DNA from: Rhabdophis nuchalis
Lineage: Eukaryota > Chordata > Lepidosauria > Squamata > Natricidae
Assembly (NCBI GenBank): GCA_039707465.1
Contig: CM077644.1
Location: 100,239,875 to 100,303,874, forward strand
Reading direction: 5' to 3'
DNA: 64,000 bases
Shown here: one piece after another, positions 25,778-36,482 of the stretch
Numbering within the stretch: position 1 is the first letter of the stretch
How the letters are laid out: each line of letters begins with the position of its first letter
The notes under the pieces: generated by a model
The model's input: the letters and a program-made list of their open reading frames with translations, nothing else
Databases searched by the model: none
Told to the model about the DNA's origin: nothing
Made by a program: the position numbers and the translations under genes

Positions 25778-26238
25778 ATTTATTTATTTATTTTATTTTA
25801 TTGAATTTATAAACCGTGCCACTCTCCCCGAAGGGACTCGGAGCAGTGCACAGGAAATTAAAATAGAAATATAAAACATAGCAATAGATAAATACTAAAA
25901 ACAGATTAAATACTAATAACCCTGTGCTAAAAATCCTAAAACTCTTACCCCTTAAAAACCAAATTAAAACAATTTAAGCTTCAGTTTGCAAGCTTGATGG
26001 TGTGGATTAGGCCAGGCCGGAAAGATGGAAGAAGTACGTCTTCAAGTTTTGGCAGAAGGCGCGGAGGTCCGTGATAGTTCTAAGTTCGGGGGGTAGGTCG
26101 TTCCAGAGGGTTGGGCCCGCCACAGAGAAGGCCCCTCCCCTAGGCATCGCCCACTGGCACTGCCTAGTGGACGGCACCCGGAGAAGTCCCTCTCTGTGGG
26201 AGCGGATCGGCCGAAGGGATGTGTGGGGTAGGATACGA
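25778..26238 (-). mobile_element. L2 LINE, 5'-truncated (minus strand)
   Basis: (TTTA)n tail, reverse-complement 3' end (TAAACCGTGCCACTCTCCCC, GGGACTCGGAGCAGTGCACA), 3' UTR, then ORF2 codons equivalent to RGRAFSVAGPTLW (complement of GGGCCCGCCACAGAGAAGGC), cut off near GTGTGGGGTAGGA. Confidence 0.87.
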
Positions 26239-27486
26239 TATGATTAATTGATCCACAGCCAAACTAAAATATATATATATATCAAAATACCTATGTAAAG
26301 CATCCAGATGGCCTGTAATGGAAGTATAACAATTAATAGACACAATATAATTATTAGACTATAATAACTAATAAAAATCCTCTCTAGATCATTTATTTCT
26401 TTTTCAACTCCAAATTTAAAAGATTTACTCATCAAATTTAAAATAATTCCAACAGGTTTTGAACTTTCACTAATATGTCTTTTTATCTTCTAGTTAAAAG
26501 ATTTTTCTCACGTAAAAAGTTATGGTAAAAAGAAAAAAAATAGAGTATAAATTGCCCAATATCTTAAGGCTCAGGAAGGACTTTTAAGATCATTCTCATT
26601 CAACAAATATCTCAAAGGCATAAATGAAGAAAAAGAAAGAAAATAATACTTGCACATATTAAGAAAACTATTGCCATTTAATCAAAGAAATAGCTTAATG
26701 AAATAAAAAGAAAAAATATGAAAAACTATATATAAAACACTGAAAACATTGAATAGTAAAACTAACCACAATAAAAGTTTGGGATACAGGCAAGAAAAGA
26801 AAAATACCATGTATTTTTAAAAGCCAAAGTAGTCTACCTCTTTCTAAAATGCATGAACAGAAAATATTTAATATAACAGAGTGCTGTTTCTTTGTTCCAA
26901 ATAATCTCAAACAATAAAACCTTTCTATAGCCACTTGATCACATCTGCTCCACTATAATCCAGAGATAAACAAAAATTGTTGGAAAAGAATACATTTTTT
27001 TTTGTTTTGTTCACAAACAAGTTTGTTGAATAGCTTGAGGTTTTGTTTATTGAAAAAAATCTAGAAAATAATTTATCTTCTTTGCATTCCATTCCCAAAA
27101 TCCCACTTATTGAGATAATGTAGGATCTAACCTCATATTATACATCTTTAAAAATAAAAAGGTTTATATGCTGAACGAAAATAGAAATCTACAAAATAAG
27201 CAGTTTTGATACTTAGCTTACTTATAATTTGTCTATTGTTTTTAAAGAGCATCTCATAAATTCTATATAAGCTTTGGCATAAAATTATTTTTTTTCACTT
27301 TTCCAAGGAATGTGGACAAATTGTAAATGTTTCTACATAATAATCCCTGTAAATGGATAATTTAATTTTATAATCTACTTTTTAAAAAAAATATTACTTA
27401 AAAGAAACCTGTAATTTACCTGTAATACTGTTTGAATGTGTGTGGTATATTGTCTTTCATAATTCTCAAGCTGGGTGAGTCTTGTT
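26239..27486. other. AT-rich sequence without recognised features
   Basis: No feature recognised apart from a short (TA)n stretch at about 26270-26282. Confidence 0.45.
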
Positions 27487-27675
27487 CAGTGGCGGGTTTC
27501 AAATTTTTTAGAAACACTTCTGTAGGTGTGGCCTGATTTGTGGGAGTGGCTTGCTGGCCATGTGACTGGGTGGGAGTGGCTTTCCAGCCATGTGACTGGG
27601 TAGGAGTGGCCAATTTGTAAAATATGGTGAAACTCACTTAACGCTCTTGCTTAGCAACCAAAATGTTGGCTCAGA
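27487..27675. mobile_element. hAT family A fragment (one end)
   Basis: Starts CAGTGGCGGGTTTC and carries GTAGGTGTGGCC, a duplicated CATGTGACTGGGTGGGAGTG unit and TCTTGCTTAGCAACCAAAAT, all family A words. The other end is missing. A short half of a foldback element (AAGTCTTAAAGCTGTCAAGT) follows to 27733. Confidence 0.75.
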
Positions 27676-28040
27676 AATTCTGGCATTTGAAGCATGCAAG
27701 TCTTAAAGCTGTCAAGTTACAAGACCCTTGCACCAGGGGTGGGTTCCTGGGGGCTCGCAGGGGTTCGCGCGAGCCCTTTCGTCAAATTTCCAGATCCCAA
27801 GCGAGCCCTTTGGATCGTGGACCCGGAAGTATCTAAGGAACACGTGGCTCGCTCGTGTATCCCTAGCAGGGAAAGTTTCAAGACCCAGGCGCTTTAGTTT
27901 TGAAGCTGCCGGGCCTGCTTTCCCTGTTGGCGCGGGGGGCGGGGGGGGGGGTTGCGCAGCCTAGCGCGCTCTTCCGCCCCGCCCCTAGCCAGAAGGCTTC
28001 AAAGGCCGAGCCCTTCAGCCAGCGCTCGGCCTTTAAAGCC

Positions 28041-28758
28041 CCTCTCTGTCTCTGTGTGTGTGTCTGTCACTCTCTGATTCCCCCCTCCCTCCCTGTCTCT
28101 CTCTGTGTCTGTGCCTCTCTCTGTCTGTCTGTCGTCATGCCCGCCCGCCCGCCCGCCCGTCCCCCGCGGAGCCTCTTCATCCCGGCGCTGCTGTGCTCAT
28201 TCACCTTAGCCTGCCCTCCCCGCCGCCCGGCCGCCTGCAGCTGAGAAGCGTGTGTGTGTGTGTGGGAACAGGGAAAGTTTTGCCGCGAGTGGCGGGGTGG
28301 GTGGGGTGGGGGTTCGCGCAGCTTAGCGCGCTCTTGTTCTGCTGCCCCTAGCCGGCAGGCTTCAAAGGCCACACACACACACACGCTTCTCAGCTGCAGG
28401 CCGAGCCCTTCAGCCAGCGCTCGGCCTTTGAAGCCTGCCGGCTAGGGGCAGCGGAACAAGAGCGCGCTAAGCTGCGCGAACCCCCACCCCACCCCCCGCC
28501 ACTCGTGGCAAAACTTTCCCTGTTCCCACACACACACACACGCTCCTCAGCTGCAGGCGGCCGGGCAGCGGGGAGGGCAGGCTAAGGTGAGTGAGCACAG
28601 CGGCCCCGGGATGAAGAGGCTCCGCGGGGGGCGGGCAGGCGGGCGGGCGGGCGGGCGGGCACGACGACAGACAGACAGAGAGAGGCACAGACACAGAGAG
28701 AGACAGGGAGGGAGGGGGGAATCAGAGAGTGACAGACACACACACAGAGACAGAGAGG
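28041..28758. repeat. Giant near-perfect palindrome, arms about 330 bp
   Basis: Left arm about 28041-28370 and right arm about 28423-28758 are reverse complements around an axis near 28396, with a 52-bp spacer. Checks: GCCGGCAGGCTTCAAAGGCC (28351-28370) against GGCCTTTGAAGCCTGCCGGC (28423-28442); GCGCAGCTTAGCGCGCTCTT against AAGAGCGCGCTAAGCTGCGC; CCGCGGAGCCTCTTCATCCC against GGGATGAAGAGGCTCCGCGG. Differences are few and mostly in repeat-number tracts (GTGTGT, GCCC). A third copy of the spacer motif GAGCCCTTCAGCCAGCGCTC lies at about 28003-28022. Confidence 0.92.
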
Positions 28759-28759
28759 G

Positions 28760-29142
28760 AGGGAGGGAGAGAAAGAGAGAGACGCAGAAAGTGATTTAAG
28801 TGCGTGAATGCGAGACAGACACACACACACACAAACACAGAGTGATAGATGGGCGGATGAAGGGGAGAGAGACAGAGAGAGAGAGAGAGAAAGAGAAAGA
28901 AAGAAAAAAGTGAGAGAGAAGAAAGAGAGAGAGAAAGACAGAGAAAGAGAGACAGAAAGGAGAGAGAGAGAAAAAGAGAGAAAGAAAAAGAGAAAGCGAG
29001 AAAGAAAGAAAGAGAAAGAAAAAGAGGGAAAGAAAGAGAGAAAGAGAAAGAAAGAGAGAAAGAGGGAAAGAGAGAGAGAAAGAAAGAGAGAGAGAAAGTG
29101 GGAAAGAGAGAGAGAAGGAAAGAAAGAGAAAGAAAGAAAGAA
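28760..29142 (+). repeat. Long polypurine tract (GAGA/GAAA-rich)
   Basis: The plus strand is almost only A and G from about 28856 to 29142 in mixed GAGAGA, GAAAGA and GGGAAA words, continuing the purine-rich right arm of the palindrome. It occupies the place of the simple (GAAA)n run of family A elements. Such tracts can form triplex (H-DNA) structures. Confidence 0.9.
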
Positions 29143-29372
29143 TGTATGACCACAATTGAGCCCAAAAGTTTAGTTGTTAACCAAGACCATTGTTAAGTGA
29201 GTTTCACATTTTCCAAGTTGGCCACTCCCACCCGGTCACATGGCTGGCAAGCCACTCCCACCCAGTCACATGGCCAGCAAGCCACTCCCACAAAGCAGGC
29301 CACACCCACAGAACCTGTTCCAAAAAAATTGAAACCCACCCCTGCCTTGCACCCCTAACCCTTTAGAAAAAA

Positions 29373-29445
29373 AACCCCAGGGGTGTTCAAACTTGACAGC
29401 TTTAAGACTTGGACTTCAACTCCCAGAATTCCTCCTCTCGCTCTT
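29373..29445. repeat. Half of a foldback MITE
   Basis: CAGGGGTGTTCAAACTTGAC, AGCTTTAAGACTTGGACTTC and AACTCCCAGAATTCC match one arm of the complete foldback element at 43.9-44.0 kb. The opposite half-type lies at 27676-27733, left of the large hAT. Confidence 0.65.
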
Positions 29446-31643
29446 CATCTTGATGATGTGCAGACAGGCAGGGGGAGGGAGCTGAAACCAGTTCTAAACA
29501 GCACTGTGGATTTGTGGAATCTCTTCTATAGAAGAGGTTAGAACTGGCAGGAACCCACCCTTCCATCTGTGTCAACTACTATGGGAAAAAAACCCTTTAA
29601 GAAAATAAGTGAATCCAATAACTGTGTTGCTTTCTATGCTGCTTTATTTTGTGGGTCAGGGAGGTGTTCAGTTTCAACTACTCCTCAGCTCCAAGAAACT
29701 GCTCACACTTGGTTTCTATGTCTTTTCATCTTTCAACCCATAATTTACCACCACAGAGTAGTATGTTAAATAAAACAAGGTGTTTCCCACTTACCAATTA
29801 AGCAGTAAAGACCAGACTTCAGCCTTTTAACCTGGCAGAAAACCAAGTTCAAAAATTCAGAATTGCCATGCTTAGTGGAAATAGCTAGCTGTATCCATGA
29901 GATCATTGGCACAAATCGCACACTAGAAAGGAATGGCAGAATAGGGAAGGCATATCATTATCCCTTGTTGTTGTTGTTGTTTTTAAAAACCATGACTGAT
30001 AAGAAGAATCAGCCCTGATATGATTAGAATTAGAAATTCAAAGCAGGCATGGTTTAATTTAAGTTTCTAATTCAATATTCACTGGCCACCTAAGTCCACC
30101 TGCTTCCAGATTCAAAGTTCAATTTCAAAAAATATTTGTTCATAGTTTATAATTAAACAACCCACGATCCATTTCAGAGATATTTTCTTATTAGATTCCT
30201 CACTGCCTTCAACAATGGTAGCGTACTTGAAAAAATATTAAGAATTCATAGAGATATTCAGAGATGTACTGTATATATATATGTTATATCAGCTCTGGAT
30301 ACATTGTGCGGCATTGTCAAACATCAGGATTTGAACACAGGAAATTGTTTATGACATTTTGCATTACGTCCTAAAATGTTTTCTATTTTAAGTCATAAAA
30401 GGTTTTATAAAATTGGCAAAATTTCAGTTCACTTCAACGGAGTCATGGATCCTGGATTTTGGATGCATTGTGTAACTTAGACCATCTGAGATACCTTGGC
30501 TCAAAAATTGTTACTCCATGATGCATGATTTTGCCAAGTGAAAAGTGACTCACAGAAAAACTGGAGAATTTGAGTAATATAGAGATGAGGAGACTTCAGC
30601 AAGTTTGAAGATCTTTGCCCAAAGCAATACTATCAAGATTCTCTCCCAGGGCTGAAGGCTGTGAGACTTTGGATGGAGAGGAATAGTCTCCAACACAAAC
30701 TTAGCAAGATTGAGTGACTCTGGATTTTAGCACTCTCTAGAACTCGTGAGCATACCTATTAATGCCAGATTGGGTACCATTCCCCAGACATTAGTCAATG
30801 GGAAATCCAGGCTCCTCCCTGCTTCACAGCTCCCTGCTTCACAGCTTGAAGAGCAGGTTGCAACAATAGTCAAGAAGGCCTTTGCACAAGTCCACTTGAT
30901 CTGGCATAGCTGAATGGCAAGCTTGGCTCATCCTGGAAATAAACCCTTAATGATTGACAGCATTGGTCATGTTGAGACTATGGCTAGCTAACAATAGCCT
31001 GCTAGGAGAGACAACAGAAGCCAGACAGTTTGTTGAGAAACAGGCAAGCCAGGAAAAATTGGCCTAAAACATGGTATGTGTAGCTTTGCCATCTAACTTC
31101 TATTTCTGGAGCCATTAAAAAAACACACACATCCTGAAGCAGTGGTTGTAAAGACTGTGCCTGGAATCCTCCACCTATTGCTAAGTGGCATATATCTGCC
31201 CCAACTGTTCAGAATTTCAATATAATTTTAGCTTGTATTCAGAGTGCTGAAAGTGAGTTGAGTCTCAGTTGTGCTAGCAGGCCCAGTACAGAAGGGGAAC
31301 ATTTCATTAGTGCAAGAGTGGGCAAGGATTTTTTTTTTGTTTTTTGTTTTAAATTGAGAGCTGAGGACATAAATGAATCCCAAAGTAATGTTAGCCATGC
31401 CATGCCAAAAATGTTCTGATAGGCAGACCATGTAAAGAGGTGATAAGGTCATCTGAAGATGACAATATGTTGAAGCTTAATTGGATATGGGGGGGAAAAG
31501 TGTGATGGGAGCTTGGTAGAATATGTAATAGAGAAGGGAAGGGAAGAATTTACATCCTGAACCATGGTAAGCTGTCTTCGGTGAGGCACATTTCAAATAA
31601 ATTCCAATATTTAAAATGTTTTTAAAACATTTTAAAATGCAAA
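29446..31643. other. No recognisable gene or repeat
   Basis: About 2.2 kb of mixed sequence with no repeat family, RNA gene or coding frame that I recognise. Confidence 0.4.
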
Positions 31644-32180
31644 CGAGGTATGTTGGTATAAAAATATTGCATAAAAGGCCATGTTGTGGAAGATGAAGAA
31701 GAGTGACAAAACTATAATGATAGCAAAATCAGAGATGACATCTAAAATTTCTGTTATTGCATATTGAATGAATACCTTCCTATCAAGGAAGGTCTTGATT
31801 CAAGTCTAACTTATTGAAGTAGAGCATTTCATAATTTTGGCACAACCCCCGAGAAGAGCATTTCTCCTATCTCAACTCTATTGTTTCCAGCACTGATACA
31901 CCTCTCCTCTTGTTCAATCTCTCCCCGAGTCCCTTCGGGGAGAGGGGGCGGTCTAGAAATCAAATTAAATAAATAAATAATAAATAAATCTCTCCCTTTT
32001 TATTGACAGCCATAAATTAATTATACGTCCCTTTCTTACCACCACCACCCAAAATGAGTTGACCTTTGTTACCAGTTCAAAGACTAAAGTCTTAAACAAT
32101 CTGAACCGAGGTATGTTGGTATAAAAATATTGCATAAAAGGCCATGTGGTGGAAGATGAAGAAGAGTGACAAAACTACTA
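31644..32180 (+). repeat. 71-bp direct duplication, copies 463 bp apart
   Basis: CGAGGTATGTTGGTATAAAA..GGAAGATGAAGAAGAGTGAC..ACAAAACTA occurs at 31644-31714 and again at 32107-32177 with one difference that I can see (TTG against GTG). The surrounding sequence is unrelated. The near-identity points to a recent local duplication. Confidence 0.85.
31919..31990 (+). mobile_element. L2 LINE 3' terminus
   Basis: CTCCCCGAGTCCCTTCGGGG, AGAGGGGGCGGTCTAGAAAT and (AAAT)n form an L2 3' end of about 70 bp only. Confidence 0.75.
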
Positions 32181-32479
32181 ATGTGTCTCACCATATCCAA
32201 CAATTTTCTATATATCTACTCCCTTTCAATTCAACACAATTATTTTGTTATGTAAAATAATAGCTAGTGCAAGCTGAAACTTTTTTCTTCAAGGGACAGG
32301 TATCAAACATATCCCAATATGAACCCCACCTACAAAATAAGGTTCTGAGACTTTAACGGGTTAAAAAAAAATGCTGTTTTACTAGAATTAAGCTATGGTA
32401 AGTTTTATTTGTAGGAACTTCTCTAGTTGTACATATGTTCAAAAGTTCCTGAAGAAGGGAGGGAGGGAAGGAGGGAGGG

Positions 32480-32909
32480 TAGGAATGTGGGTTCGCAGGG
32501 GTTCAGGAGAACCTCTAGCTAAGATTCAGAGAACCTCCAAATTCCACTCTTGGCTGGACCCACTCACCCCGCCCCTCCTAGGATGGCCCGTTGGATGGCC
32601 CACATGGCCCGTTTTGATGCAGGTAAGTACAGGGCGTTCAGAGGCTCAGGGAGGGTGAAAAACAGACATACCAGAAGTTCAGGAAGGCTGGAAACAGGCC
32701 CATTTCTGGCTTCCCGGGGGCCTCTGGAGCCTGGGGAGGCCATTTTTGCCCTCCTGGAAGCTTAAGGAAAGCCTCTGGAGTCCGGGGAGGGCAAAAACAC
32801 CTCCCCCCCCCATGGTGCAGGAGGCTGACTAGGCCATGGCCACCATGGCCACACCCATCCAGCAACTGGGCAGAGAACCATTTGCTATTTTTTTTGAAGC
32901 TCACCCCAG
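32480..32909. mobile_element. hAT-like element (family E) inside a purine microsatellite
   Basis: The left end TAGGAATGTGGGTTCG and right end GAAGCTCACCCCAG are poor inverted repeats of the CAGTGGTGAGC..TTC type. The GC-rich interior has repeated GCCTCTGGAGCCTGGGGAGG-like modules and GGCCACACCCATCC, shared with the element at 56.3-57.0 kb. GGGA/GGAA repeats lie on both sides, so the 8-bp duplication cannot be read securely. Confidence 0.6.
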
Positions 32910-32974
32910 GAAGGAAGGAAGGAAGGAAGGAAGGAAGGAAGGAAGGAAGGAAGGAAGGAAGGAAGGAAGGAAGG
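32910..32974. repeat. (GGAA)n microsatellite
   Basis: About 16 GGAA units, with a shorter GGGA/GGAA stretch on the far side of the hAT-like element (32455-32479). Confidence 0.95.
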
Positions 32975-34555
32975 TAGGTTGCTCACATGGATTAAAACAG
33001 CATTTGTAAAGCATCATTTTGATGACAATTAAGTGGCAAAGATCTACAAATAAAATAATTGAAAACAAAAGTTCTCTTTTTCCTCTCTTCTCCCCACCAC
33101 GCTTCCTCCCTAAAGCTGAAGTTTTAAAATTCCTCAGCAATACGCAACTTATCCGCAAAGCCTTGAGGGCAATACTGTGCTTCAGGTACTGAAGAGAATT
33201 TCATACTTAAGAAAAATCATCACATATGGTAGTTTTCTACCTCAAGAAGGGGAAAAAAATAGGAAAGGAAAGAAAGGAAAAGAAAGGACCCTTTATAGAT
33301 CTTAAGTTGAAATCTTTAAAGTATTAACAAATGCTTTATCTGAGGATCAAACACCTTTTGAAGGATGGGAAGTAAAGCACAGCAGAGTCTCCCTTGGTTT
33401 GGGGTTGTGAAATTCTCCCTCTACTTCAGGTGGCATTTTCTCAGCAGCAACAGAGGAATATTTGGTTTGACTTCCCAATTCCTCTCCTGTGTATTGGTGC
33501 TATGCAACAAGCGATGGAGCATAAACAGAATGTATTCCAGTCCTGTTGTTAAACCACTAAGTCAAGGGCCTGGAGTCTAAAGTTCTAGCCATCTGCTTTT
33601 GACCCTGCAGGAAAATCTGTACAGGTATAACATTTGCTATCCCCCCACCACTGATCCCTAGTCTGCCTCAAGGTAAGGATTAGATGCAATGCCGATCTAA
33701 GCATATTTGTGGAAATTAGTTTATAAATTTTAAATTCAAGCTCTCTGGTTTTTTTTTCCTTTCCAAAATGTATTTATTCTCCAAAGATTAGGCAGATTTA
33801 CCGTTTCTCGCTGCTCCAAGACATGGAAAAAAGAATGATGCAAAGCCACCATCTGGCTAAAAATGGTACCGTCATGAATCACTGCCAATGAGCGTTTTGA
33901 GCCCAGAGGTAAAGAAGGCTTTATGGCCTGGATGGGCATTTGGCAGGTGAGCAGACTGGCAGCATAAAATTCAGTCCTTCCAAGAATTTTCCATCAAACC
34001 TGCAGGGAGACAGGAATAAGCATTCTGAAACAAAAGCGGTGCATTCCCCAAAGTCATATTCTTACCTATATAGCAATAAATTTGGTGTTTTTTTAAAATT
34101 GAGAAAAGATTTTTTTTCAATCTCTTTCTTAAAAAAATGATAGTTCTTCTTTCCTTTAAAAAAAAAAAATTAATCTCCACCTTGTAACCAGCTGCAGTGG
34201 TTTAGCTAAAGAGCAACATCAATTATGCCCCGTCAAAAGTAGCAGCAGGTTGCTGTGAATATAACATGTACCTTATTCAGATGTCATCTGACTTCCCATT
34301 CTCACTTCTGGATTCACAGCAAGAAAGTGATATTGCAAGGGCTAATGAACCGCACATTTTTCACATGAATAATTTAGGGATGATTGAATCCACAGATCCG
34401 GAGAGAAATGCACACGTGTGATCGTTTCAGATGCATCCTTTAGGGGTTCTAGTAAAGATGCTAGGTATCTATGGCTTCGGGCCTACCGAAGAAAGTAATC
34501 TTTTACCTTCAGAGGTGGATTTTCATCTGAAAGGAAGCCTGCTTCTCCAACAATG
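32975..34555. other. No recognisable gene or repeat
   Basis: Mixed sequence; no feature recognised. Confidence 0.4.
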
Positions 34556-34845
34556 TGGGAATAGCGTCCTTAAGGGGCTGCCACAAAGAAGAGGGGGTCA
34601 ACCTATTCTCCAAAGCCCCTGAAAGCAGGACAAGAAACAATGGATGGAAACTAATCAAGGAGAGAAGCAATCTAGAAGTAAAGAGAGATTTCCTGACAGT
34701 TCCCTAATTAACCAGTGGAATGGCTTCCCTCCAGAAGTTGTGGGTCCCTGGAGGTTTTTAAGAAGAGACCGGGCAGCCGTTTGTCCAGGATGATATAGGG
34801 TTTCCTGCTTGTGCAGGGGATCGGACTAGAAGACCTCCATGATCA
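34556..34845 (+). mobile_element. CR1 LINE 3' end
   Basis: GGGGCTGCCACAAAGAAGAG, ACCAGTGGAATGGCTTCCCT, CCAGAAGTTGTGGGT, TTTTTAAGAAGAGACCGGGC and CGGACTAGAAGACCTCCATG are the CR1 3' UTR words. It is joined directly to a mariner-like half element. Confidence 0.85.
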
Positions 34846-35032
34846 TGTGACCTCGGGATACTGCAACCGTCATAAATGTGAGTCAGTTGCCAAGTGTCCA
34901 AATGTTGATCTAAACATGACCATGGGGAGGCTGCAAGAATTGTAAGTGTGAAAAACGGTCATGGCTCACTTTTTTCAGTGCCGTTGTAACTTTGGATGGT
35001 CACTAAATAAACTGTTGTAAGTCAAGGACCTG
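34846..35032. mobile_element. Mariner-like element, right half
   Basis: GTGACCTCGGGATACTGCAA, GGTCATGGCTCACTTTTTTC and CTGTTGTAAGTCAAGGACCT match the right half of the element at 19.57 kb, ending at a TA (35033-35034). The left half is missing. Confidence 0.7.
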
Positions 35033-35106
35033 TATTTCCCCATTTCTCCAGGATCATAAACTTCCCTAATTTCATTGGACAGAGGATTGGGGGGGGGGGG
35101 GGGAGA

Positions 35107-35340
35107 AATGTATTTATTTATTTATTTATTTATTTAATTATTTAATTACATTTGTATACCGCCCTTTCTCCCTTGCGGGACTCAGGGTGGTGAACAGGCA
35201 ATAATAAAAACCACAATAAAAACATCCAATAATTCAACAAATATACTAAAAATTCTAAAACTAAATTAAACAATGGGCCTGCTCTAAAATACCTTATAAA
35301 ACCCCTAATAAAACAAATTAAAAACTACGCCAGTTGTGCA
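35107..35340 (-). mobile_element. L2 LINE, 5'-truncated (minus strand)
   Basis: (ATTT)n tail, then TTGTATACCGCCCTTTCTCC, GGACTCAGGGTGGTGAACAG and a decayed 3' UTR. Confidence 0.8.
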
Positions 35341-35490
35341 GTTGATACTTTTTTAGTCATGGTCCCAAAACTTTGCCCCCTGGGGTGGAGTCACAAATGA
35401 TGTTTCTCACTCCTTCAGTGTAGAAACACTGTCCCCCAAATCCTATGAATTTGTTGCAAGCATTTTACTTTATTCTGCTGGTGTTTTATA

Positions 35491-35600
35491 TATAAGGGAT
35501 GTGGTGGCTCTATGGCTAAGGTGCTTAGCTTGTCGATCAGAAAGGTCGGCAGTTTGGTGGCTCGAATCCCTAGCACCACGTAATGGAGTGAGTTTCCTCC
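35491..35600 (+). mobile_element. tRNA-derived SINE head (family 2)
   Basis: ATGTGGTGGCTCTATGGCTA (degraded A box), TTGTCGATCAGAAAGGTCGG and GGCTCGAATCCCTAGCACCA (B box) match the head of the SINE at 8.3 kb. The usual body is absent and different sequence follows. Confidence 0.7.
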
Positions 35601-35740
35601 CAGCTGATCGTCAGAGCTACCACTTCACCTGAAAGGCCAGCAGGTTCTAAGCTAACCTGACCTCAGGAAGGATGATGTTCCAAAGCGTAGGGGAAAGCAG
35701 TAGAGATAATCCACTTCCTCCAGGGCTCTCTAAAGCTACA

Positions 35741-35970
35741 GTTGTGGTGGCGCAGTGGTTAGAGTACAGTATTGCAGGCTACTTCTGCTGCTGGCCCGGT
35801 GTCTGCAATTTGGAAGTTCAAATCTCACCAGGCTCAATGTTGACTCAGCATTCCATCCTTCTGAGGTGGGTAAAATGAGGACTCAAATTGCTGGGGGCAA
35901 TAGGCTGACTCTGTAAACCGCTTAGAGAGGGCTATAGGGTATATGAGTCTAAGTGTAATTGTTATTGCTA
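35741..35970 (+). mobile_element. Sauria-type SINE, full length
   Basis: GGTGGCGCAGTGGTTAGAGT head, GAAGTTCAAATCTCACCAGG B-box region, AACCGCTTAGAGAGGGCTAT and GAGTCTAAGTGTAATTGTTA tail. Better preserved in the tail than the 19.2-kb copy. Confidence 0.87.
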
Positions 35971-36482
35971 CAGCAAGACCAGTTTCTTACATCCTCCTTT
36001 AGGGTGAAAGTTAATCAGAAGTTTTCTGATACTGTTAACAATTAATCAGTGGAATGACTTGCCTCTAGAACAGGGGTCCCCAATCTTTTTTGCACCAGAG
36101 ACCGGTTTCATTTTAAAGAAAATTCCGTGGACCAGCCGGCGTAGAGGGGGAGCGGGGGAGAGGGGGAATAGGCGGCACATGCGCATGCGGGGGTGGGTGG
36201 GTCGGCTCACTCGCCCCTCTAGGGCCCCCAATGGTGTGAGCGGCCGCACCTGCGCTCTCCTGCCCCCGGTGCACGCTTGGCCCAGGGGGCTGCCCCGTCC
36301 CCCCTCCTCCTCCTCTTCAGCCCTGCGGCCCGGTTCTTATCAAGCCACGGGCCGGGGGTTGGGGACCCCTGCTCTAGAAGTTATGGGTGCTTCATCACTA
36401 GAGATTTTTAAGAAGAAATTGTAAAGCCATTGGTCCAGAATTGCTTAAGCAAGGGGGTGTACTAGTAATTCTATCATTCTGT
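35971..36482 (+). mobile_element. CR1 LINE 3' end, split by a hAT
   Basis: CAATTAATCAGTGGAATGAC and TTGCCTCTAGAA before the insert, CTCTAGAAGTTATGGGTGCT and CATCACTAGAGATTTTTAAG after it, restore the CR1 3' UTR order when the 301-bp hAT and one CTCTAGAA copy are left out. Confidence 0.85.
36071..36371. mobile_element. Non-autonomous hAT transposon (family D)
   Basis: Perfect 13-bp inverted ends CAGGGGTCCCCAA / TTGGGGACCCCTG and an identical 8-bp duplication CTCTAGAA on both sides (36063-36070, 36372-36379). The interior is GC-rich with GACCGGTTTCATTTTAAAG and GGCCCGGTTCTTATCAAGCC. The open frame across it is not a transposase. Confidence 0.95.

Larger units (their letters stand above)
27734..29344. 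mobile_element. Large non-autonomous hAT relative with perfect 8-bp target duplication and giant palindrome
   Basis: Ends CAGGGGTGGGTT and AACCCACCCCTG are inverted, and the flanks CCTTGCAC (27726-27733) and CCTTGCAC (29345-29352) are identical 8-mers. The right end shares ACCACAATTGAGCCCAAAAG, GTTAAGTGAGTTTCAC and GCCACTCCCAC with family A. The left end has its own GGGGCTCGCAGGGG and GCGAGCCCTTT words. The middle is GC-rich and palindromic (28041-28758), followed by a purine tract. No transposase frame is seen: open frames here are Cys/Val/Ser repeats from simple sequence. It is much larger than its relatives, at 1.6 kb. Confidence 0.88.

Noticed and set aside
28722..29165. Ser/Leu-rich open frame of 147 codons on the minus strand
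   Set aside because: Direct translation of the polypurine tract; no stop codons can arise from GA-only sequence on that strand.
36059..36424. Open frame of 121 codons, Arg/Pro rich
   Set aside because: Lies across a 301-bp hAT insertion in a CR1 3' UTR. GC-rich sequence with few stops, no transposase motifs.
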